This document shows positions 1 through 6,900 of a DNA stretch of 7,272 nt, one piece after another; the first letter of the stretch is position 1, and each line of letters opens with the position of its first letter. The translations under genes were made by a program, and so were the position numbers. The DNA is taken from assembly GCA_009786735.1 (NCBI GenBank), contig WQRM01000081.1, positions 1-7,272 on the forward strand, in the 5' to 3' direction. The notes beneath the pieces were generated by a model. It saw only the letters and a program-made list of their open reading frames with translations, was not told the origin of the DNA and ran no database searches. This DNA comes from Oscillospiraceae bacterium. Lineage in GTDB: Bacteria > Bacillota > Clostridia > Oscillospirales > Acutalibacteraceae.

Positions 1-296
1 GCACCCCCAGTCGCCGCGCCAACGGTGTGCGATGTGCCGGTTTCGCTCGCGGCGACAGCCCCCGCGCCCGCGCGAGGGCCGCTCAGGAAACGGCATGATC
101 TGATTTCATCAAGCCGCGGGTAAATCCGCCCGAAGTGTAATAATACACAGCCTGTCCGCGCCGCACTACAGGTGGAAATTTCTGCAGCGTTGCAAAAAAC
201 CAGCACATGTTGTGCATTTGTTCGAGCTTATCCCCCATAATTAGTATGTTTTTCCGAAAAAAATTGCAAAAACCTCTTTCCTTTGCGCCGCAGATG
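1..296. other. Gene-free region upstream of rlmB
   Basis: I see no supportable gene here. One plus-strand frame is open from base 1 to a TAA at 121-123 and could be the last 40 codons of a gene truncated by the window edge. However, the other two plus frames are also open for about 100 bases, because the segment is extremely GC-rich, and the peptide matches nothing I recognise. The segment contains a 9-bp inverted repeat (GTCGCCGCG at 10-18, CGCGGCGAC at 48-56), a palindromic GCCCGCGCGAGGGC-like stretch near 67-80, a 5-bp hairpin GTGTA/TACAC (135-148), and a GCACA/TGTGC hairpin near 203-215. From about 187 the DNA becomes AT-rich and leads into the rlmB promoter. The GC-rich part may be a remnant of an interspersed repeat rather than coding DNA. 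Confidence 0.5.
166..186 (+). repeat. Short intergenic repeat, left copy
   Basis: CTACAGGTGGAAATTTC followed by TGCA matches CTACAGGTAGATATCTC-C-TGCA at 7206-7227 in the same orientation: 14 of 17 positions, then TGCA after a one-base insertion. Both copies follow a GC-rich CGCGCC/CCGC-type stretch and both contain a small central palindrome (GAAATTTC here, AGATATCT there). This suggests two diverged members of one intergenic repeat family. The match is short, so chance similarity is not excluded. Confidence 0.4.
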
Positions 297-305
297 TGCT
301 ATAAT
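277..305 (+). promoter_or_regulatory. Extended -10 promoter for rlmB
   Basis: A perfect TATAAT (300-305) is preceded by TGC (297-299), giving the TGn-extended -10 form. The -35 position 17 bases upstream (277-282, TTTCCT) is a poor match to TTGACA, which an extended -10 can compensate for. Transcription would begin near 312 and give a leader of about 37 nt before the rlmB start. It is the only good promoter upstream of rlmB and the following membrane-protein gene, so it probably drives both. Confidence 0.65.
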
Positions 306-348
306 AGATAGAGTTATAGCATGCACAAGAAGAGGGGTTTTGTTTTGT

Positions 349-1083
349 ATGCACGAGCATGAATGCATTGCCGGGCGCAACGCGGTGGCCGAAACGCTCA
401 AAAGCGGCCGCCCGTGCGACGCATTGTTCGTGGCGCAGGGCGAAACCAAGGGCTTGGGCGAGATTATCGCGTTGGCCAAAGCGCAAGGTCTTGCGGTGAA
501 AGACGTGCGGCGCGAAAAACTCGCGCAGCTGTGCGGCAATGCGCAACACCAAGGCGTGGTGCTGACGCTTGCGGTGCAGGCCTATGCTGATGTGGACGAC
601 TTGTTCGCCCGCGCAGCCGAGAAAAATCAGCCGCCATTCCTGGTGGTGTGCGACGAAATTGAAGACCCCCACAACCTCGGCGCGATCATTCGCACGGCGG
701 AGGCTGCGGGGGCGCACGGCGTGATTGTGCCCAAGCGCCGCAGTGCACCGCTGGGTCAAGTGGTGGCGCGGGCATCCGCTGGGGCAATTGCACACCTGCC
801 GGTGGCACGTGTGGCGAACATCCCGCAAACGCTTGAGGAACTCAAGGCGCGCGGCGTGTGGGTCTATGGCGCGGACATGCAGGGCGAGTGCTACACCCAG
901 GCGAAGCTCGACGGCGCGATTGCGCTGGTGATTGGCTCGGAGGGGCGCGGGCTTGGGCGGCTGGTGAAAGAACGCTGCGATGCGCTGCTGAGCCTGCCGA
1001 TGCAGGGGAAGATTGATTCGCTCAATGCGTCGGTGGCGGCGGGGATAGTATTATATGAAATCATGAGGTGGAGGTTGAGATAG
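349..1083 (+). CDS. rlmB: 23S rRNA 2'-O-ribose methyltransferase RlmB (SPOUT/TrmH family)
   Basis: Predicted to transfer a methyl group from S-adenosylmethionine to the 2'-OH of a conserved guanosine (G2251 in E. coli numbering) in the peptidyl-transferase region of 23S rRNA; cytoplasmic. The 244-residue product has the usual family length. An N-terminal substrate-binding part (about 1-80, beginning with CIAGRNAV) is followed by the SPOUT catalytic domain. Motif 1 is DEIEDPHNLGAIIRT (102-116, with N109 and R115), motif 2 is IGSEGRGLG (195-203, with E198), and motif 3 is LPMQGKIDSLNASVAAG (216-232, with the S-L-N triplet 224-226); together they form the trefoil-knot cofactor site. The ATG at 349 was chosen because GAAGAGGGG lies 11 bases upstream and residue 5 onward starts the family block. 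An in-frame ATG at 283 would lie upstream of the -10 box and adds an unrelated extension. The stop abuts the next start codon. RlmB is favoured over TrmH or an orphan paralogue by the N-terminal domain, but the exact target base is inferred. Confidence 0.9.
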   Translation: MHEHECIAGRNAVAETLKSGRPCDALFVAQGETKGLGEIIALAKAQGLAVKDVRREKLAQLCGNAQHQGVVLTLAVQAYADVDDLFARAAEKNQPPFLVVCDEIEDPHNLGAIIRTAEAAGAHGVIVPKRRSAPLGQVVARASAGAIAHLPVARVANIPQTLEELKARGVWVYGADMQGECYTQAKLDGAIALVIGSEGRGLGRLVKERCDALLSLPMQGKIDSLNASVAAGIVLYEIMRWRLR

Positions 1084-3744
1084 ATGCACGAAAATCAAAA
1101 CTTGCCGCCGAACTTGCGGGCTCGCATGGATGAAACGGCGCAGCAAGCGCAAACGGTTCAGCGCCGCTGGAACTTGGACGATTTTGACTCGCTGCTGGGT
1201 GATTTGGGCATTGAAGCGCCCGCCAAACCAGCGGTGAACGCTACGCCGCAACCGGCCGAGCCGCCACGCGCCGAGCCGGTGATTGCACCTGCGCCTGTGG
1301 TTGCGCCTGTGCCGGTGGTTGAACCCGAACCGGTTGCCGAGCCAGAACCAGTGCCTGCGCCGCAAGAAGTTGCAGCGCCCGCGCCTACGCCTGCGCTGGA
1401 GTTCACCACGTTGCTGGATTATCCGCGTGATGAATTTGGCACGGTGGAGATTCGACCGGAAGAAATTATGACGGGTGCGCAAACACCGCAAGAGCCTGTG
1501 CGGCAAGAATCCGTGGCGGTTGAAGCGCCGGCGCAGGAGATTAGTCCGCAAGAAATTGTGCCCATTGGCGCACAAGAGATGTTTGAGGCCATGGAGGGCT
1601 TTCGGCTGAATTTGCCGCCGAAGGGCACGCGCGAAGCCTATACCCGGGTGCTTGAGCCGGTGGAAAAACACGGCGTACTGGTGCAACGCGATGGTCTGCA
1701 GGCCACGCAGGACCTCACGCCCGTGCCGCGCTTGCTGCCAGCCACCGAGCTGCTGCAGCGCCAACGCGTGACCGTGATTGAAGAGCCGGTGGACGAGGAT
1801 ATCCCCGAGGGGCAGCAGCGGTTGCCGAACTTTGCGCCCGAGCCGCCGCGCCAGTTTGCGCAAGACGAAGCCGACGAGCAATTGGCGCAAAACCGGCAGG
1901 TGCTGACCAACCAGTTCAAGATGAGACCGCTGCCGAAGCGAAGCAAAACCGCGCAGCTGCCGAAAATCCCGCAAGATTTGCTGACGACCGAGCCGGAAAA
2001 ACCGCAGCACGATGTGGGCACGCCGCGGTATGAATACAAAAGCGCTTACATGCGCAATGATGTGTTTTCTGCCTTGCTGCGCACGCGCGCCAAACGCACC
2101 ACCGCGATGCTTGCGATGATCGTTGCCGCGCTGCTGGGGATTTTGCTGCAAGTGGGTGGGCTGTGGTTGGGCACGGACACCCCGCAATATCTTGGACCGA
2201 TGGCGTTTTTCTTTGTGATGGCGCTTGGTGTGTGCGTCCCGGACTTGTGGCGCGGGTTGCTGGGGTTGATGAAAGCAAAACCGAATGCCGACACACTATT
2301 GCTGCTGGCTGCGCTGCTTTGCACCGCGCAAGTTGTGCTGCTGTTTTTGCCCGGCGAAGAGGGCATGCTGCGCGGCAGCCACATGGTGCCGTTGTTCCTG
2401 GTGGGGGCGGCAGGGCATGCGATGGCTAAGTTCGTGCAGGCACGGCAACGCTGCGACAACTTCCGCTTTTGCACGTTCACGGCGGCAAAGCACCTGCATG
2501 CGGTGCACCTAGACGGCAAGGGCGCCACCCCCGAGCGCGCCGCCAAACAAAACCTTAGCGGTGGCAAAACCGCGCTTTCGCTTTCCACGGACATGCCCGA
2601 GGAGTTTGTGGCGCAGTCGCACCGCGAAACCGCCATCGACAAGCTCTGCCGCTGGTATGCGCCGTTTGCGCTGGGGCTTGCGGCGGTGTTGGGCATTGTG
2701 GTGGCGGTGCAAAACGGCGAGTTCTCGCTTGAAAGCGCAAGCTTGGGTATGGCTGCGGCCGCGGCTGCGATGAGCCTGTGTTTGCCGGGATTTGCGTTGC
2801 TGGCGCAAGCCACCGCCTGGCGCGCGAGCACGAAAACGACATCCAACCATGGCGCGGTGGTGCTGAACACGCAGGCCGCGCAAGATGCCGCCAAAACCGC
2901 AACGGCGGTGCTGAGCAGCGGCAGCATGTTTGTGACGGCGCAAAGCCGCATCCACGGCATGCAGAGCCTGAACCAAATGCGCGAAGACGACCTGATGCTG
3001 TATACCGTGGGCATTGCGATGAAGGCGGGCGGTCCGCTGCGGGCAGTGTTTGAAGGCGTGATTGACGGCGACAGCTCTGTGCTGCCGGAAATCCGCAGCT
3101 TGACCTATGAAGACCGCATGGGCTTCAGCTGCCGCATCCACAACCAGCCGGTGTTTTTTGGCAACCGCAAGCTGCTGGAGAACCACGGCGTGCAAGTGCC
3201 CGTGACTGAACTTGAGGAAAAACAACGCGAGCGCGATGGTCGCCGCGTGATTTATCTGGCGGTGGAAAAGCAGGCCGTGGCCTACTTCGTCATTAGCTAC
3301 ACGCCCGACGAAAAGCTCGAAGCGCCGCTGCAACAGCTGGAAGAAGCCGACGTGGAAATCCTGCTGTGCAACAGCGACCCATGCATCACCAGCGAAGAGC
3401 TTGAGGCTCGCTTTGGCTTGCAGCCGGGCGCGATTGCCGTGCTGCGCAACAACTTCGCCGCGCCATACCGCAAGGTCATGCGCGGCAAAGCACCCGCTGG
3501 GCACAGCGGAATCTACCATGCGGGCGGCACGCGAGCCTTCTTGCGCACCATTGCGGCGTGCATGGATCTGGTGAAGAGCAGCAAACGCTTGCGCGTGCTG
3601 TTGCTGTTGAGCGCGCTTGCCGCCAATGTGCTGCTGGCCGTGATCGCTCTGGCAGGGCAGCTCGACGGCGTGTTCAACCCGCTGATTCTGGTGGCGTTCA
3701 GCCTGGTGTGGGCGGTGGTGATGCACGCCGGGGTGAAGGTTTAG
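1084..3744 (+). CDS. Pseudo-P-type ATPase membrane protein with long disordered N-terminus
   Basis: I do not know a name for this 886-residue protein. Residues 1-330 are hydrophilic and rich in Pro, Ala, Glu and Gln (P/E/V tract at 66-103), so probably disordered and cytoplasmic. The rest follows the P1B-type cation ATPase layout. There are four membrane segments (about 339-362, 371-389, 402-422, 434-450), a shortened A-like loop (451-520), two more segments (525-543, 551-576) ending in CLPGFALLAQA where pumps have CPC-AL, then P/N-like domains (590-800), and a final membrane pair (837-858, 863-883). N-domain echoes include a GNRKLL block (693-698). The catalytic residues are missing: DKTGT is replaced by SSGSM (611-615, so Asp is Ser611), TGDN by NSDP (763-766), and neither TGE nor GDGxND is visible. 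ATP-driven transport is therefore unlikely; a regulatory, scaffolding or sensing role is inference only. GGAGG lies 9 bases before the ATG, and the start directly follows the rlmB stop, so the two genes form one operon. Confidence 0.75.
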   Translation: MHENQNLPPNLRARMDETAQQAQTVQRRWNLDDFDSLLGDLGIEAPAKPAVNATPQPAEPPRAEPVIAPAPVVAPVPVVEPEPVAEPEPVPAPQEVAAPAPTPALEFTTLLDYPRDEFGTVEIRPEEIMTGAQTPQEPVRQESVAVEAPAQEISPQEIVPIGAQEMFEAMEGFRLNLPPKGTREAYTRVLEPVEKHGVLVQRDGLQATQDLTPVPRLLPATELLQRQRVTVIEEPVDEDIPEGQQRLPNFAPEPPRQFAQDEADEQLAQNRQVLTNQFKMRPLPKRSKTAQLPKIPQDLLTTEPEKPQHDVGTPRYEYKSAYMRNDVFSALLRTRAKRTTAMLAMIVAALLGILLQVGGLWLGTDTPQYLGPMAFFFVMALGVCVPDLWRGLLGLMKAKPNADTLLLLAALLCTAQVVLLFLPGEEGMLRGSHMVPLFLVGAAGHAMAKFVQARQRCDNFRFCTFTAAKHLHAVHLDGKGATPERAAKQNLSGGKTALSLSTDMPEEFVAQSHRETAIDKLCRWYAPFALGLAAVLGIVVAVQNGEFSLESASLGMAAAAAAMSLCLPGFALLAQATAWRASTKTTSNHGAVVLNTQAAQDAAKTATAVLSSGSMFVTAQSRIHGMQSLNQMREDDLMLYTVGIAMKAGGPLRAVFEGVIDGDSSVLPEIRSLTYEDRMGFSCRIHNQPVFFGNRKLLENHGVQVPVTELEEKQRERDGRRVIYLAVEKQAVAYFVISYTPDEKLEAPLQQLEEADVEILLCNSDPCITSEELEARFGLQPGAIAVLRNNFAAPYRKVMRGKAPAGHSGIYHAGGTRAFLRTIAACMDLVKSSKRLRVLLLLSALAANVLLAVIALAGQLDGVFNPLILVAFSLVWAVVMHAGVKV

Positions 3745-3760
3745 CGCCTTTGCTTCGGAA

Positions 3761-3788
3761 AAACGTCAAAAAACACTTGACAAACGTC
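3761..3788 (+). promoter_or_regulatory. AAACGTC direct repeat around the -35 box
   Basis: AAACGTC occurs at 3761-3767 and again at 3782-3788, exactly 21 bases apart, which is about two helical turns. The second copy overlaps the last base of the -35 hexamer and enters the spacer. The phasing would suit a dimeric regulator binding one face of the DNA. A seven-base match in a short AT-rich gap can arise by chance, so this is only a candidate operator. Confidence 0.25.
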
Positions 3789-3805
3789 GAATTTTGTGGT
3801 ATAAT
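3777..3805 (+). promoter_or_regulatory. Consensus sigma-70/sigma-A promoter for tracrRNA and cas9
   Basis: TTGACA (3777-3782), a 17-base spacer and TATAAT (3800-3805) match the housekeeping consensus perfectly, and TGG just before the -10 box adds the TGn extension. The predicted start is G3812, seven bases after the -10 box. This is the strongest promoter in the window. It begins only 32 bases after the stop of the preceding gene. No other promoter is evident before cas9, so cas9 is probably expressed by readthrough of the tracrRNA terminator, perhaps with some readthrough from the upstream operon. Confidence 0.9.
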
Positions 3806-3811
3806 CTTCCT

Positions 3812-3913
3812 GTTCTTCATGTCATACCAAAGAACAATTAGGTTGTTACAATAAGGTAACACACCGCAAAGCTCTGACCCCTTATTGTAAAATAAGGGGT
3901 CATCTATGTTTTT
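3812..3913 (+). ncRNA. tracrRNA of the type II-C CRISPR-Cas9 system
   Basis: The tracrRNA pairs with the repeat part of pre-crRNA, directs RNase III processing and forms the dual guide held by Cas9. Starting at the predicted +1, the RNA has an anti-repeat (about 3818-3852) whose last part is GTTACAAT, followed by AAGG, a short nexus stem GGT/ACC (3855-3857, 3863-3865), the linker CCGCAAAGCTCT (3864-3875), and a perfect 12-bp hairpin (3875-3902). The Neisseria meningitidis tracrRNA, as I recall it, has the same order: GCTACAATAAGG, CCGCAACGCTCT, then a GCCCCTTAA-type hairpin ending in GGGGCATC. The match in order and sequence, plus the position directly before cas9 in the same orientation, makes the call strong. 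The 5' end comes from promoter spacing and the 3' end from the T run; neither is measured. RNase III may trim the 5' part. Confidence 0.88.
3875..3913 (+). terminator. tracrRNA 3' hairpin with T run (leaky terminator before cas9)
   Basis: TGACCCCTTATT (3875-3886), loop GTAA and AATAAGGGGTCA (3891-3902) form a perfect 12-bp stem. TTTTT follows at 3909-3913 after a six-base spacer. The spacer makes it a less canonical intrinsic terminator, which fits partial readthrough into cas9. The stem is also the final structural hairpin of the tracrRNA, so one element probably serves both purposes. Confidence 0.7.
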
Positions 3914-3920
3914 AGGAGGG
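3914..3920 (+). promoter_or_regulatory. cas9 Shine-Dalgarno sequence
   Basis: AGGAGGG begins at the base after the T5 run and ends five bases before the ATG at 3926. It fixes the cas9 start. Because it sits downstream of the tracrRNA terminator, only readthrough transcripts carry it. Confidence 0.85.
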
Positions 3921-3925
3921 TCACC

Positions 3926-6900
3926 ATGAGATACGGCATTGGGCTGGACATTGGCATCACCTCGGTGGGCTGGGCAATTGTGCTGCTGGACGAAGACGAG
4001 CAGCCTTGGCGCATCTTCAACTTGGGCGTGCGCATCTTCGACGCGCCCGAGCAGCCCAAGACCGGGCAATCCTTGGCTGCGCCACGCCGCGAAGCCCGCA
4101 GCGCCCGCCGCCGGTTGCGCCGCCGCAAACACCGCAAGCAGCGCATCCGCAGTGTGATGCTGCAACACGAGCTGCTGGATGCCGACGCGCTGGAGTCGCT
4201 CTACGATGTGCCGGTGGGGGATGTTTACGCGTTGCGTGCGGCTGCGCTGGACAAGCCTGTGCGCCGCGAAGAGTTCGCGCGGGTGCTCATTCATTTGGCG
4301 CAGCGGCGGGGGTTTAAGTCGAACCGAAAAGCCGAAAGCGGCAGCAAAGAAGACGGCAAAATGCTGGGCTTTGTGCAAGAAAATGCGCAGCGCATGCGCG
4401 AAAAAGGCTACCGCACGGTGGGCGAGATGCTGCACTGCGACGAGGACTTTGCCGCCGAAAAGCGCAACAAGTCCGTGGACTATAAAAACACCGTGACGCG
4501 GGACATGATTGCGCACGAAGCCGAGCTGCTGTTCACCCGCCAGCGCGAGTTGGGCAACACATGGGCAAGCGAGAACCTGCAAGCGCAATATCTGGCGGTG
4601 CTGCTGGCGCAGCGGTCGTTTGACGAAGGTCCGGGCGGAGACAGCCCATATGGCGGCAACCAGATTGAAAAAATGGTGGGTGTTTGCACGTTTGAAGCGC
4701 CGGAACCGCGTGCCGCGAAGGCAACGTATGCGTTTGAGATGTTCGACTTGCTGCAAAAAATCAACCATATTCGGCTTGACCTTGGCGGGAAAACAAGGGC
4801 GCTGTTCGCCGAAGAACGGCAGACGATCATCGAAAAGGCGCATGCTTCGCCGTCGAAGATGACGGCGGATTCGCTGCGCAAGCTGCTGAAACTGCCGGAG
4901 GATGCGAAGCTCAACGTCAGGGACTACACGCCGCTGAAGGCCTACCACGAGATGCGCAAGGCGCTCAAGGGTGTTGTGGACATCAAGTATATCGACATCG
5001 AAACGCGCAACGAAATCGGCAGGATTTTTACGCTTCACAAAAACGACGAGAAAATCAGGGCGGCGCTTGCGGCAACAAGCCTTGGCGCGGACGAAATCAA
5101 CGCGCTGGTGGACAAGCTGAAAAGCTTCAGCAAGTTCGGGCATTTGTCTGTGAAGGCGCTGAACGAGATTGTTCCGCAGTTGCATGAGGGCTTGACCTAT
5201 GACAAAGCATGCGAAACGGCGGGCTATGATTTCCAAGTTCGTGGTGGCGAGAAGTCGCGGCTGATTTCACTGCAACATTTGGCCGGCGAAACAGAGCACA
5301 CCATCACCAGCCCTGTGGGGCGGCGTGCGCTGAGCCAAAGCGCGAAGGTGCTCAACGCGATCATCCGCCACATGGGCGAGAGCCCGAGCTACATCAAAGT
5401 TGAGCTTGCGCGGGAGCTCGCCAAGCCATTTGACGAGCGTCGAAAAATCACCAAACGCATGGAAGATAATCAAGCGCAAAATGAACGCATCATGGAGGAT
5501 ATTCGCCAAACGGATAGCATTGACCCAAGCGGGCAGGACTTGGTGAAGCTCAAGCTATATCAGCAACAGGGAGGGCTGTGCTTGTATAGCGGCAGACAGC
5601 TTGACCGCCGCGAGCTTTTCAAGTCCGGCTATGCCGAAGTTGACCATATCATCCCCTACAGCCTGTGCTTTGACGATAGCTACAACAACAAAGTGCTGGT
5701 GCACACGGGCGAAAACCGCCAAAAAGGCAACCGCTTGCCGCTGGAATATTTAAGCGGCACGGCGGCGGACAGATTCCGTGTGCTGGTGAACAACAGCAAG
5801 CTGCCGCATCGCAAAAAGCAAAACCTGCTCAAAGAAGAGTTCACCGACGAAGACCGCCTGAAAAAAGAACGCCATTTGCATGACACAAAGAGCATCGCAA
5901 GCTTTTTTCACAACTACTTGCTGCACTGTTTGGCGTTCGCGCCCAGCACGATTGAGCGCAAAAAACGAGTGCACGCGGTGAACGGCGCAGTCACGAGCAT
6001 CATGCGCAAGCGCTGGGGCTTGACGAAATTTCGCGAGGACGGCGACCTGCACCACGCCCTTGATGCCGCCGTGGTCGCCTGCGTGACCGACGGCATGATC
6101 CGCAACATCACACGCTACGCCGAGCGGCAAGAGAATTACATTGTGGACAAACGAACCGGCGAAGCCAAGGAGAGATTCCCGCAGCCGTGGACGAACTTCC
6201 GCGACGAATTGCAGGCGCGCTTGAACGATAATCCGCAACGCGCACTGCAGCGGCTGGGCACTTACACCGATGCCGAACTGGCGCAGGTGCGACCGGTGTT
6301 TGTGTCGCGCATGCCGCGGCGCAAGGTGACGGGTGCGGCGCACAAGGAGACCATCAAAAGCCGCCCCGTGTCCCTGCCTACGGAAGAGCGCGAGGTGGTG
6401 CTGAAGAAAGTGGCGCTCACGGATCTCAAGCTGGGCAAGGACGGTGAAATCGCGGATTACTACAATTTCAAGAGCGATTTGCCGCTATACAATGCGCTCA
6501 AGGTGAGGTTGAATGAGTTCGGCGGTGACGCGAAAAAAGCCTTCGCTGAGCCGTTTCGCAAGCCCAAGAGCGACGGCACGCCCGGTCCGTTGGTGAAGAA
6601 GGTGAAGGTGACGGAGCCATTCACCGTGAACACCGAGGTGCACAAGGGCGCAGGTCGCGCTGACAACGGCACGATGCTGCGCGTGGATGTGTTCCACGTG
6701 GCGGGCGAGGGGTACTACCTCGTGCCGATTTATGTGGCGGACACCATCAAGCCGAGGCTGCCGAACCGAGCAACTGTAGCCCATAAGCCGCATGACGAAT
6801 GGAAGAAAATGAAAGATGACGACTTCCTGTTTTCGCTATATCCAAATGATCTCGTTCGCATTGAGGGCAAAAAATCTGTAGGAATGAAACGAGTGCGCAA

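Noticed and set aside
1..123. 3' end of an upstream gene
   Set aside because: The open frame ending at TAA 121-123 is not distinguished from the other frames, which are also open through the GC-rich segment. There is no recognisable protein, so it is mentioned only in the region note.
283..348. Upstream in-frame ATG of rlmB (22 extra residues)
   Set aside because: The codon lies before the -10 box at 300-305, so it would not be transcribed from that promoter, and the extension does not resemble the family. The ATG at 349 has a purine-rich ribosome binding site and starts just before the conserved block.
1051..2187. Minus-strand open frame of about 380 codons opposite the start of the membrane protein
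   Set aside because: It has an Arg/His-rich, biased composition, is fully antisense to a coupled gene with a good ribosome binding site, and shows no recognisable domain.
2509..5236. Long minus-strand open frames (about 400 and 510 codons) opposite the membrane protein and cas9
   Set aside because: They lie antisense to well-supported genes, one spans the tracrRNA and promoter gap, and their His/Arg/Gln-rich products are typical of GC-rich antisense frames. No family motifs were seen.
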